From: an uncultured Alistipes sp.
GTDB taxonomy: Bacteria > Bacteroidota > Bacteroidia > Bacteroidales > UBA932
NCBI GenBank assembly: GCA_902388455.1
Contig: CABMPD010000011.1
Location: 1-64,000 of the forward strand
Direction: 5' to 3'
DNA: 64,000 nucleotides
In this document: in pieces, positions 1 through 8,436 of the stretch
Numbering within the stretch: the first letter of the stretch is position 1
How the letters are laid out: every line of letters starts with the position of its first letter
Notes under the pieces: model-generated
The model's database searches: none
What the model saw: the letters and a program-made list of their open reading frames with translations, nothing else
Told to the model about the DNA's origin: nothing
Program-made: the position numbers and the translations under genes

Positions 1-492
1 TGTTCAAATTTCATTGCCGAGGCGTAACAGCATTTGTGGCCATGGGCCAAAAATAGGAATAATTACATGATTATCCGCAAATATCCTCCTACATCATCTG
101 CTTTTCTGACACTCAGGCTGTTTCACCGCATTGACAGGAGCCCTTTTTCGGTCTTACCTTTCCCCTGCCACACCGCGCTGCCAACAGTGAGGGAGGCGAC
201 TGCCCGCAGTCTGCATGCCGCGCACCATGCGTAAGTTTATCAGCTCCTCACAGGACAAGCATTTTATCTTAAATTTACGATAAAATACGCACAATACAGC
301 CAACGAATTAATAAATAAAGAGAAGACAACACAACACATTATTGATTATCCTCACAAATTTACCCACACACATATTACTGGTTTTAAATGTTTTAAGAAT
401 TCAAGCTAAAAACAATTCGAATCCACATTCAAAAAAATCGCGCAATAAATAAATAAACGTATATTTGTAGCCAAAACAGATACAACAGCACC
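1..492. other. gene-free leader region
   Basis: No convincing coding sequence is seen. Short open frames on both strands have no signal peptide, recognisable motif or promoter context. The last 200 bases are AT-rich compared with the flanking genes, as expected for the regulatory region of the GLPGLI gene that follows. The only element recognised is the -7 box near the right end. Confidence 0.6.
460..467 (+). promoter_or_regulatory. -7 box TATATTTG of the first GLPGLI cassette
   Basis: TATATTTG fits the Bacteroidota primary sigma -7 consensus TAnnTTTG and lies 25 nt before the ATG. This gives a leader of about 20 nt. No clear -33 TTTG is seen in the A-rich upstream stretch. It would drive the GLPGLI-barrel pair downstream. 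Confidence 0.6.
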
Positions 493-1491
493 ATGACAGC
501 ACAACATCCCATATTATTTACAGCCTTCCTTTTGCTAACAGCCCTCACACCCCTGCCCGCCCGCGGCCAGTCCGTATCACTCTACGGCGAGACTCTGAAA
601 ACTTCATGTCCGTTGAACTGCCGCGATGTCACCAGCAAGAAACCCATAGGCACCTACAGCTACACCGTCACCTACCGGTACGAAGTGGACATGAACGCCT
701 ATGACACGGCCGGCAACTATATCCCCGACTACGACATCATGCGCCTGGAGATCAGTCCCGACGGACTTTCCCGATACTACAGCACCACCGCTGACAGACG
801 GGACTCCATCATGTACAGGGCGAGGACCGATGCCAACCATCGCGGCGGAGTGGACCTCGACAGCTGGAAGCCGGCGGAAAGATTCGCATTGTACGAGGAC
901 ACATACCTCAACTGGCCGGAGACCGGGAAACTGACAGTCCGCACAGGCATGGTCAGGGAAGAATTCGAATACACCGAGCCCGTTCCACAGATGACGTGGC
1001 AGTTTCTGAATATCCCGCCCAGGACCGTCTGCGGCTATCAGTGCATGGCAGCCGGCACCACGTTCAGAGGGCGGCAGTACACCGTGTGGTTCGCTCCCGA
1101 AATACCCATCAGCGCAGGTCCATGGAAATTTTCCGGTCTGCCCGGTCTCATCCTGGCCGCGGAGGAAAGCTCCGGTATATTCTCCTGGGAAGCCGTCGGC
1201 ATCAGCTCCGATACCGGGGACATCCACCTGTTCGACCCGAAATACGACTGCATCACCAACCACGTCTCCTGCGGAGTATCGCTCATGAAGATACGCCGCA
1301 TCACCCGCAAACAGGCCCTTGACCTGGAGCGTCGCAGGTGGTCTGACCCCCTTGGCATGATTATCTCCGGCGGAGGTTCAGTACAGATGACAGTCATGCA
1401 AAATGGAGAGATAATCTCTGACGAGATGGTTACTGCCGCCAACCGCGAGAAATACGCCCTTCCTGAAATCCCCGTCCTCGAGCTCGAATAA
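493..1491 (+). CDS. GLPGLI family secreted protein
   Basis: A 332-aa protein with an N-terminal signal peptide (hydrophobic stretch about residues 5-20, then ARGQS). The family signature GLPGLI is at residues 215-220 within KFSGLPGLILAAEE. It is preceded by a conserved region with CGYQCMAA and YTVWFAPEIPIS, shared with the three other GLPGLI proteins in this window. The C-terminus ends PVLELE, resembling the PIELE ends of two paralogues. The family (TIGR01200-type) is known only from Bacteroidota and has no established biochemical role. The stop codon overlaps the start of the outer-membrane barrel gene by one base (TAATG), implying translational coupling. The inferred location is periplasm or outer membrane. 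Identity is secure; function is unknown. Confidence 0.93.
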   Translation: MTAQHPILFTAFLLLTALTPLPARGQSVSLYGETLKTSCPLNCRDVTSKKPIGTYSYTVTYRYEVDMNAYDTAGNYIPDYDIMRLEISPDGLSRYYSTTADRRDSIMYRARTDANHRGGVDLDSWKPAERFALYEDTYLNWPETGKLTVRTGMVREEFEYTEPVPQMTWQFLNIPPRTVCGYQCMAAGTTFRGRQYTVWFAPEIPISAGPWKFSGLPGLILAAEESSGIFSWEAVGISSDTGDIHLFDPKYDCITNHVSCGVSLMKIRRITRKQALDLERRRWSDPLGMIISGGGSVQMTVMQNGEIISDEMVTAANREKYALPEIPVLELE

Positions 1492-4271
1492 TGACTATGA
1501 AATTAAAAACCTTCGCAATACTCACCGCAGCCGCAGTGCTGGCCTGCATCAGCGTTGCAGAGACCTTCGCGCTGCCATTGCAGGCTCATAGCGTAGATGT
1601 ATGCACACCGGATTCCCCGGCAAGGGACACTGTACGGCAATCATTGGCTCATGCCGTCGTGACAGGGCGCGTGACGGACTCCGGCACCGGCGAGCCAGTC
1701 CCGGGGGCGAATGTGATGCTGCAGACAGCTGACGGCAGGGCACTTTACGGCTTCACGACCACGGACAGTGACGGCCGGTACCGTTTCGAGTACAGCCTCA
1801 GGGCTGATTCCGTCAGGGTGATGATTACGGGGTTCAATATCCGCAAGGCCTGGAGGAACGTCCCGCTGGCCGCCTCCGTCACGGCTGACTTCCAGGCCGA
1901 ATATGAGAGACTTCAGCTCAACGAAGTGACCGTCACCGCCGAGCCGATAAGGCGCCGCGGCGACACCCTCAGCTACCTTGTCGACTCATACATCGACACC
2001 CTCACCGACAGGGCCATCGGGGACGTGCTCCGCAAGATGCCCGGTATCGATGTCTCCGAATCAGGACAGATAAGGTACAACAACCGCCCCATCAACAAGT
2101 TCTACATCGAGGGACTGGACCTCATGGGCGGACGCTACGGTGTAGCCGTCAACAACGTCCGGGCCCGCGACATCTCCCGCGTGGAAGTCCTCGAAAACCA
2201 CCAGCCCATCAAGGCCCTCAAGGGCGTGGAGTTCTCCCCCGACGCGGCCATCAACCTGCGCCTGAAGGACGGAGCGAAAGGAAGCCTCATCGCCACCCTA
2301 TCCCTCGGAGGCGGCTACAGGCCCTGGATGTGGAACGGAGAGCTGGCACTGATGCTCTTCACCGGCAACTACCAGATGATGACCACCGTCAAGTCCAACA
2401 ACTCCGGGGACGACGTCACCACCGAACTCACCTCATTCTACGACGCATTCGCCAAGGAATACTCACAGCTGGGAATACACACCCCCGCAACCCCGGACAC
2501 CGACCGCGAACGGTATATGGACAACCTCACCCACGCCGTCTCCATCAACAACATAGTCCGCCTCGGCGACAGTACGGACAATGACAATACCCTAAACATC
2601 AACGCCATCTACCTCCACGACCGCCAGCGGTACAACTCCTCGTCCCTGACCACCTACTATCTTCCGGACGGACAGCCTCCCCTGGAGATAGACGAGACCA
2701 CCTCCGCCACCGAGCTTTCGGACGGGACGGAATTCAAGCTGCGTTACAATCTCAACAACGAGAAGATATACCTCAACGAGCAGATAGCCTTCGGAGCCGA
2801 ATGGAACCGCAACAGCGGCAGCGTCCTCAGTGACGGCACCCCGGTGGAGCAGGCCATGACAGTCGATCCCCAGCTCCGTCTCCAGAACGACCTGCGCTTC
2901 GTCAAGGTCATGGGCAATAACATCCGCCTGAGTTTCAACTCCCGCATCTTCGCCTCCTCCCTCCCCTCCACGCTCCGGATTACTCCTCTGCTCTACCCGG
3001 AAATATTCGGCTATGACCAGAACGCACAGGATGCCGTCCAGCTCATGAACAACCGCAAGATCAACACCGTCAACACAATATTCCTCAGCAAGGAATTTCA
3101 CGGAGGATTCGGGATCAATTTCGCCGCCGGAGCCGACGCTGACTTCCAGGGCATGGCCAGTTCCCTGGCACCTTCCGGCACCGATGCGGCACCCGACTCA
3201 CTGAGCAACGACATGGACTACCGCAGCCTCGCCGCCAGGGCCAGCATCGGCCTGAGCTACCGCTATCGCTCATTCCACATAGGCGCAGGAGCCGCATTGA
3301 GCTACAACGACATCTTCATCCAGGACAATATCCGGAACAGCAGCCGCAGTCTCGGCAAGTTCTTCGTCAACCCCAACATCAGCATGGACGTGGAGATTAC
3401 TCCGAACCTCAAGTTCCTTGCCTCCGGCGCCGTCATCAACACCCTCGGAGCCCCCTCCAGCATCTACAGCGGCTACATCATGACTGACTACCGCGTCATC
3501 GGCAGCCGCGACGGAGACATCGCCCGGGGCCTCTACCAGAGGTACAGTGCCGAACTCCGCTACGCCGACGCCCTGCTCTCCCTCTTCGGTTCAGTCCAGG
3601 CCTCCTACACCCGCAGCCGCTCAAACCTCATGTACGGCACCGAGTACATCGGTTCCCTCAGCCGCATACAGACTTACAGCATCGACAACGTCTCGCAGGG
3701 ATGGAGCATTGACGGAAAGATAGAGAAACGTTTCGACGCCATATCCACCACCATAGGCATTCCGGTAGGATTCACCCGCAACTGGATGGATGTCCTGCGT
3801 CAGGGCGAGATCATGCCCGTGTCCACATGGAGCCTGCCCGTAGGCCTGGAGCTTTCTTCCCGCCTGGCTCCCAAGATATTCCTCGAATACTACATCCGCT
3901 ATGTACGCAGCGCCAGCGAGATACTCCCCACCGGCCCTGAAGCCGCAGAGACCGCCGAAGTCCTCACCCCAATCAACGCCGTTCACCAGCGCCTCCGGCT
4001 CAGCACCACCTTCTTAAAGCGCCTCAGTGCCAGCATCACCGGAGAACACTACCTCAACGACGCCATTTCCGGAGGCAGCCGCAACATATTCTTCCTCGAT
4101 GCCTCCATATCGTACAAAGCCCGGAAATTCGAATACATCCTCGAGGGCCGCAACCTCCTCGGGACCGGCACCTACAACCAGCGCACATACAGCGACATCA
4201 CCAACTTCCAGTACCTCTACCGGCTCCGTCCGCTGTCTGTGATGTTCAAGATACGGTTCAGTTTAGGTTAA
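1491..4271 (+). CDS. TonB-receptor-like outer-membrane beta-barrel with CarboxypepD_reg-like domain
   Basis: A 926-aa protein. It has a signal peptide (first about 27 residues), then a carboxypeptidase-regulatory-like beta-sandwich (about 55-135, VTGRVTDSGTGEPVPGANV). A plug-like domain follows (about 140-260, with VLRKMPGIDV, FYIEGLDLMGGRYG and VEVLENHQPIKALKG), then a long beta-rich barrel ending in KIRFSLG. Plug and barrel resemble TonB-dependent receptors, but no TonB box or SusD partner is visible, and the IEGLDLMGGRYG plug is the type found beside GLPGLI genes. It is translationally coupled to the upstream GLPGLI gene. A second paralogue lies about 4 kb downstream in the same context, so barrel plus GLPGLI is a repeated unit. 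The substrate is unknown. Export or surface display of a GLPGLI partner is as plausible as uptake. Confidence 0.88.
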   Translation: MTMKLKTFAILTAAAVLACISVAETFALPLQAHSVDVCTPDSPARDTVRQSLAHAVVTGRVTDSGTGEPVPGANVMLQTADGRALYGFTTTDSDGRYRFEYSLRADSVRVMITGFNIRKAWRNVPLAASVTADFQAEYERLQLNEVTVTAEPIRRRGDTLSYLVDSYIDTLTDRAIGDVLRKMPGIDVSESGQIRYNNRPINKFYIEGLDLMGGRYGVAVNNVRARDISRVEVLENHQPIKALKGVEFSPDAAINLRLKDGAKGSLIATLSLGGGYRPWMWNGELALMLFTGNYQMMTTVKSNNSGDDVTTELTSFYDAFAKEYSQLGIHTPATPDTDRERYMDNLTHAVSINNIVRLGDSTDNDNTLNINAIYLHDRQRYNSSSLTTYYLPDGQPPLEIDETTSATELSDGTEFKLRYNLNNEKIYLNEQIAFGAEWNRNSGSVLSDGTPVEQAMTVDPQLRLQNDLRFVKVMGNNIRLSFNSRIFASSLPSTLRITPLLYPEIFGYDQNAQDAVQLMNNRKINTVNTIFLSKEFHGGFGINFAAGADADFQGMASSLAPSGTDAAPDSLSNDMDYRSLAARASIGLSYRYRSFHIGAGAALSYNDIFIQDNIRNSSRSLGKFFVNPNISMDVEITPNLKFLASGAVINTLGAPSSIYSGYIMTDYRVIGSRDGDIARGLYQRYSAELRYADALLSLFGSVQASYTRSRSNLMYGTEYIGSLSRIQTYSIDNVSQGWSIDGKIEKRFDAISTTIGIPVGFTRNWMDVLRQGEIMPVSTWSLPVGLELSSRLAPKIFLEYYIRYVRSASEILPTGPEAAETAEVLTPINAVHQRLRLSTTFLKRLSASITGEHYLNDAISGGSRNIFFLDASISYKARKFEYILEGRNLLGTGTYNQRTYSDITNFQYLYRLRPLSVMFKIRFSLG

Positions 4272-4296
4272 AGAAACTAATAGTAAAAAGAAACAC

Positions 4297-4890
4297 ATGA
4301 AATACAGAATCAGAATCCCGCTCACCGCCCTGACCATTGCCATGCTGACAATGAGCGCAGCCGCACAGTCAAAACAAGAGACCGAAAAAGTAACACCGCT
4401 GGACAGCACGGTTATCACGCTTGCCGAGATATGGAGCCTGGACCAGGGAGTCCGCAGCGATGCCTCCCTCTATCTGGAAAACAGCCGCGAGTTCAACCTC
4501 CGCATCGACAGCATCTGCTTCGACAAAGCCATTGAATGCATAAGGCACTTCGGATGGGTGACGGACTTGGGCAAATACAACTCCACCCACGGATACCTCC
4601 TGCAGGCACTCACAGCCGTCATGCTCCACAGCCCCCACAGACTGATGGACGGAGATATCTACAGCCTCCTGCGCACAGAAGCCGAGGCAGGACGGCTGCA
4701 CCCCGAGGCACTGGCTCTCTTTCTGGACAAATACTACGTCATATACCAGAAACGCTCCCTCTATGGCTCCGACTTCCGCAAATTCCTCCAGCCGCCTGCC
4801 CTCAATCCTGAAGACAGACCGCTGTCGGACAGCCTCCGCCGCGACATCGGCCTCAGCCCCCTGCCCGACTCTCTGTTCCGCCAACCGTAA
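4297..4890 (+). CDS. secreted DUF6624-like protein
   Basis: A 197-aa protein with a clear signal peptide (TALTIAMLTMSAAAQS). The mature part has SLDQGVR, then CIRHFGWVTDLGKYNS, and near the C-terminus ALFLDKYYVIYQKRSLYGSDF. This order (DQ-x2-R, hydrophobic-GW, then a D plus YGS block) resembles the DUF6624 family of secreted Bacteroidota proteins. The match is from memory of the family pattern and is tentative. It lies 25 nt after the barrel gene on the same strand and is probably the last gene of the first cassette. No catalytic residues can be assigned. Confidence 0.6.
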   Translation: MKYRIRIPLTALTIAMLTMSAAAQSKQETEKVTPLDSTVITLAEIWSLDQGVRSDASLYLENSREFNLRIDSICFDKAIECIRHFGWVTDLGKYNSTHGYLLQALTAVMLHSPHRLMDGDIYSLLRTEAEAGRLHPEALALFLDKYYVIYQKRSLYGSDFRKFLQPPALNPEDRPLSDSLRRDIGLSPLPDSLFRQP

Positions 4891-4935
4891 TTCAAGTCGA
4901 TTCAAAAACACTTTGAAAATGTCCAATGTCCACAA

Positions 4936-5436
4936 TACAGTCTGTACAGCTAAAATCCGTATACTCTCGTGTTTCACAGAAAGTTACATGAAGTATGCGA
5001 TTTACAGACTGGGGACAGTCACCACTTGTCTGTTGTCCTGCTTTTCGCATACATTGCTGTCCGACAACACTATGCGCGGATCATTCGATTACAGACTGAA
5101 GGCTGTCGACACCTGTCTGTTATCCTGATTTTCACCCACCTCGCTGTGTAACAATGCTTTACACAAATATTCCGATTACAGACTCGTCCTAGAGAAAAGG
5201 CGCTGATAACGGACTACCCCTGCCACAGCACTATACAGGCACATTTAAGGAAGATGCGTCCTGGCCGCACCGCTCAGTCTGTAACGTTCTCTTTTTTCAC
5301 ACTTCTTTATAGCATAGCGACTTACGCAAAGTACATCATTTACAGACTGCAGGCAGTTGCCGCGTGTCTGTAATCCGCATAACCCTGTAACCATTTGTTT
5401 TCCAGCCGAATATTTCAAACGACCAACTACAGACTG
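4936..5436. repeat. degenerate palindromic repeat array A
   Basis: The 725-bp gene-free gap between cassettes is filled by diverged repeats. TTACAGACT-type motifs start at 5002, 5089, 5176, 5339 and 5427 (CTACAGACTG), so spacings are 87, 87, 163 and 88 nt. The inverted motif CAGTCTGT starts at 4938 and 5275, each exactly 64 nt before a TTACAGACTG. At 5002, 5089 and 5339, TTACAGAC is followed 18 nt later by GTCTGT, forming an outer inverted repeat (perfect TTACAGAC/GTCTGTAA at 5339-5372). The spacer holds a smaller palindrome whose sequence differs between units (GACAGTC, TGTCGACA, GGCAGTTGCC). Copies are too diverged for a CRISPR. A related array lies near 16.3-16.6 kb. The function is unknown; a REP/BIME-like element or structured RNA is possible. 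Confidence 0.8.
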
Positions 5437-5603
5437 AGGTGTACCAAAGAACTTTGACTAACGCAGACCGTCCACCCGGGCAACATTTATTGAAAACTTC
5501 AAATAAAATTCCCTGCAGTACGGCCTATCACCTCACAACAGCTTCCAGAAGGAATTTTTTAACAAAAAATTCATTTTAAATCGAATTTACTAAAAAAAAT
5601 CGT

Positions 5604-5611
5604 TATATTTG
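5604..5611 (+). promoter_or_regulatory. -7 box TATATTTG directly before a start codon
   Basis: TATATTTG matches TAnnTTTG and ends only 4 nt before the first of two in-frame ATGs (ATGATG). The expected transcription start, about 5-8 nt beyond the box, would fall at or inside the start codons. The mRNA may therefore be leaderless. The surrounding 60 bases are strongly AT-rich. Confidence 0.6.
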
Positions 5612-5615
5612 TAGC

Positions 5616-6497
5616 ATGATGAAAACCTCTACACCCCTCGCGATACTGCTGCCGTTGATTCTGCTTTCCACGGCCGCATTTTCTTTGGGCGCCCAGACAC
5701 CCTACATGGACGCCATGTACATCGATGTCCGCTGGGACAGGACCGATACTCTCGGTGAAGCCACGATGCGCCTGGAATATCGGATGCGCTTTCCCTCCGA
5801 GACCGGTCCGGACAGCTCCTACGTAGACAGAAGAATCGTGGAGATAGGCCCGGGACTGCAGAAAGAGTACAGCCTGATACTCGAGATTTCCGAGATGTCC
5901 GGACACAATGCCTGGAAACAGACTGACGGCGCTTTCGACTCGCACGACCCTGACAGCCCGGTCAACCCCTTTGAGCTGTACATCACCCCGGACGGCATCA
6001 CAGTCATCCACAAGACCATGATACTCGGTCCGGTACTCCGCTGGCAGGAGGACACGCCCGTATTCGGATGGCAGCTAACCTCCGATACCTGCACCGTCAT
6101 GGGCTACCCGTGCCAGAAGGCCGTCACCGAATTCCGCGGCCGGGTATGGCACGCCTGGTTCTGTCCCTCCCTGCCGGTGGACAGCGGCCCTTACAAGTTC
6201 CGCGGCCTGCCCGGCCTAATACTCAAGGCAGAGGACACCACCGGCACCTACAGCTGGGAACTCGCTGCCATTGAGCGGGGTACATGGCCGATTCTCGAAA
6301 AACGGCTACTCTACCAGGACTGCACCCGTTCCCAGGCCAGAAAATACATCCGGCAGATGTTCACCAGCCCCTACCAGTGGAAGGTGAGCCGCGGCATGCG
6401 TGTCCAGCAGATAGACCCCCAGACCCATCAGCTCAGAGAACTCACCCATGAGGAGAAAAGCGAGTCGTTCCACTACGACCCGATAGAACTCGAATAA
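5616..6497 (+). CDS. GLPGLI family secreted protein
   Basis: A 293-aa protein with a signal peptide (LAILLPLILLSTAAFSLGAQT). GLPGLI is at residues 197-202 in KFRGLPGLILKAED. The preceding region has WQLTSDTCTVMGYPCQKAV and HAWFCPSLPVDSGPYKF, so a Cys pair and a tryptophan-rich strand are conserved with the paralogues. The C-terminus is YDPIELE. It is the first of three consecutive GLPGLI genes (gaps 14 and 33 nt) leading into the second barrel gene. It is most similar by eye to the third of the trio, sharing YDPIELE and the GPYKF block. Two possible starts (ATGATG) differ by one residue. Molecular function is unknown. Confidence 0.93.
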   Translation: MMKTSTPLAILLPLILLSTAAFSLGAQTPYMDAMYIDVRWDRTDTLGEATMRLEYRMRFPSETGPDSSYVDRRIVEIGPGLQKEYSLILEISEMSGHNAWKQTDGAFDSHDPDSPVNPFELYITPDGITVIHKTMILGPVLRWQEDTPVFGWQLTSDTCTVMGYPCQKAVTEFRGRVWHAWFCPSLPVDSGPYKFRGLPGLILKAEDTTGTYSWELAAIERGTWPILEKRLLYQDCTRSQARKYIRQMFTSPYQWKVSRGMRVQQIDPQTHQLRELTHEEKSESFHYDPIELE

Positions 6498-6511
6498 CAC
6501 ATTTAAAGAGT

Positions 6512-7462
6512 ATGAAAATAAAGAGCAAAAGAACGGCATTGGCACTGCTGGCCGTCATGGCGGTCCACCCTTTGGCGAACTCTCAGAATCTCAGCGACCA
6601 GGAGGTTGCCCGGATTGTCAGCAGCGGGCGGTATTTTCCTGCGGCAAGGGATTTCAGCCTCAGGGAGAAAGCGGACACGATGGAGATGCGCATATTGTAC
6701 GGATTCGAATATGTCATCGACACATTGTCCGGCAAGTGCCTGCATGAGCCTTATATGCTGGAGATAGGCGGAAAACTGACTCACTACTACAGTTACAACG
6801 CCTATATCAGAGACTCCGTGCAATCCGAGGTCTATGCCTCCGAGAAAAGCAAAGGAATGAACGCTTTCACCGATATAACGTCCTCCGTAATACCGGAAGA
6901 CCAGACTGCCACTTATTATGAAATATTCAGGTGCATTCCCTCTTCGTCCAGATACGTCCTGCTGAGAGTCCAAAACACCGACTACTGCTACAGCGAGAAA
7001 GCAGAACAGACAGAGTGGCGCCTCTCGGACCGGACGGACACCGTCTGCGGATACCGGTGCCAGGTGGCAGAAGGACAGCTCAACGGCAGGCAGTGGACGG
7101 TATCCTTCTCAACAGACATACCATACCCTTACGGTCCATGGAAACTTGAAGGACTGCCCGGCCTGATATTAAAAGCCGAAGATTCCGAAGGTCTGCTCAG
7201 ATGGGAAGCCGTCGGACTGGAAAAGGGCAGAGGCCGGAGCATATACAGGTACACCAGGAACAAGACATCGGCAATAGGCCTGCACTACAGATGCGAAAAA
7301 ACAAATAAAAAAAATATCGCGGAATTGTGGCGGATGATATGGAGGTCCCCGGGCTTTTTAAGGACCTCCGGAAAGCCGATGACAGTGATGCTGCCTGACG
7401 GATCCATTAAAACCGTCGGGGTGCAGAATCATCATGAGGGTTATTATCCGCCATTGGAATAA
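6512..7462 (+). CDS. GLPGLI family secreted protein
   Basis: A 316-aa protein with a signal peptide ending near NSQN. GLPGLI is at residues 214-219 (KLEGLPGLILKAED), preceded by CGYRCQVAEGQLNGRQWTV. The central region (about 100-140) carries an insert not matched in the neighbouring paralogues, and the C-terminus is the shorter YYPPLE. The text is visibly more A-rich than its neighbours in the last 250 bases, so it may have a separate history from the flanking pair. It is the middle gene of a three-GLPGLI run that is presumably one transcript. Confidence 0.92.
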   Translation: MKIKSKRTALALLAVMAVHPLANSQNLSDQEVARIVSSGRYFPAARDFSLREKADTMEMRILYGFEYVIDTLSGKCLHEPYMLEIGGKLTHYYSYNAYIRDSVQSEVYASEKSKGMNAFTDITSSVIPEDQTATYYEIFRCIPSSSRYVLLRVQNTDYCYSEKAEQTEWRLSDRTDTVCGYRCQVAEGQLNGRQWTVSFSTDIPYPYGPWKLEGLPGLILKAEDSEGLLRWEAVGLEKGRGRSIYRYTRNKTSAIGLHYRCEKTNKKNIAELWRMIWRSPGFLRTSGKPMTVMLPDGSIKTVGVQNHHEGYYPPLE

Positions 7463-7495
7463 ACGGCTACAATATTTAAAAGTAAAAGTACGATT

Positions 7496-8410
7496 ATGAA
7501 CAGACCTGTATTACCGGCAAAACTTACGACCGGCGCCATCCCCCTGCTGTGCGCCGCCTCCATGCTGTGCAGCGCACAGTCCCCTTACCGTCCCGTACCG
7601 AACCAGACCTGGAACAAAACCGTCGCCCTTGACACCGCATTTATGAGAGTATCCTACGAGATGACTTTCCGCGACGCACTGTTCTACAGCACATCCGAAC
7701 CCGGAGGTCTGGAAGACCATGTCTTCGCCGAGAAGGAAATCCTCTCCGACACACGCATAGTGGAGTTCGGAGACAGGGTCCGCAAAGACTACAGCCAGAT
7801 ACTCGAAGCACGGGAAATGCTGAACCGCGAAATGACTGAACGCGGGGAGATGCCGAGGAACCTAGGCTCCTCATCGGTCTATCCCATCGAGCTGTTCGTA
7901 TTCAGCGACAGCTACCGGATCAACCGCAGAACCCTGCTGACAGGTCCGATACTGCAGTATGAGGGCGGCTGCACTCCCATGCAGTGGTCCCTTACAGGCG
8001 AGGCGGATCAGGTCGGGGACTATCAGTGCCAGAAGGCCGTAACCTCATTCGGAGGACGGGAGTGGACGGCGTGGTTCTGCCCCGACATCCCCGTGGACGG
8101 CGGCCCGTACAAGTTCTGCGGCCTACCCGGACTGATCCTGAAAGTGGAGGACTCCGAAAAGCATTTTTCCTGGACCATGACAGGCATCGAGAAAGGCTCG
8201 TGGCCCATCTACGAGAAGCAGTTCCTCTTCCAGAAATGCAGCCCCAAGGAAGCCGCGAAGATCCTGAAGGACATGTACCTCCGTCCTTTTGTATTCCTGA
8301 AGAACGCGGGCATCAGGACTCTTCTGCCTGACGGAAAAGGAGGAGCAAGAGAGCCCGGTGACAACGAATACTCCGTAGCCATGTACTACGACCCGATAGA
8401 ACTTGAGTAA
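7496..8410 (+). CDS. GLPGLI family secreted protein
   Basis: A 304-aa protein with an N-terminal signal peptide (about residues 1-28, ending in CSAQS). GLPGLI is at residues 209-214 (KFCGLPGLILKVED), preceded by WSLTGEADQVGDYQCQKAV and TAWFCPDIPVDGGPYKF. The C-terminus is YDPIELE, identical to that of the first gene of this trio. It lies 26 nt before the second large barrel gene. The repeated GLPGLI-then-barrel order, seen twice in 11 kb, implies a functional pairing, but no activity is known for the family. Confidence 0.93.
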   Translation: MNRPVLPAKLTTGAIPLLCAASMLCSAQSPYRPVPNQTWNKTVALDTAFMRVSYEMTFRDALFYSTSEPGGLEDHVFAEKEILSDTRIVEFGDRVRKDYSQILEAREMLNREMTERGEMPRNLGSSSVYPIELFVFSDSYRINRRTLLTGPILQYEGGCTPMQWSLTGEADQVGDYQCQKAVTSFGGREWTAWFCPDIPVDGGPYKFCGLPGLILKVEDSEKHFSWTMTGIEKGSWPIYEKQFLFQKCSPKEAAKILKDMYLRPFVFLKNAGIRTLLPDGKGGAREPGDNEYSVAMYYDPIELE

Positions 8411-8436
8411 CAATCATCCCTAACAGAAACCATCCC

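Noticed and set aside
4969..5151. Open frame of 60 codons with a 29-residue internal repeat
   Set aside because: The repeat follows from the 87-bp DNA period (3 x 29). In array B the period is 89 and 163 nt, which breaks the frame, so coding is not conserved.
4936..5436. Possible CRISPR array or leader
   Set aside because: Repeats are diverged, occur in both orientations and have unequal spacing (64, 87, 163 nt); no identical 24-47-nt repeats and no cas genes are present.
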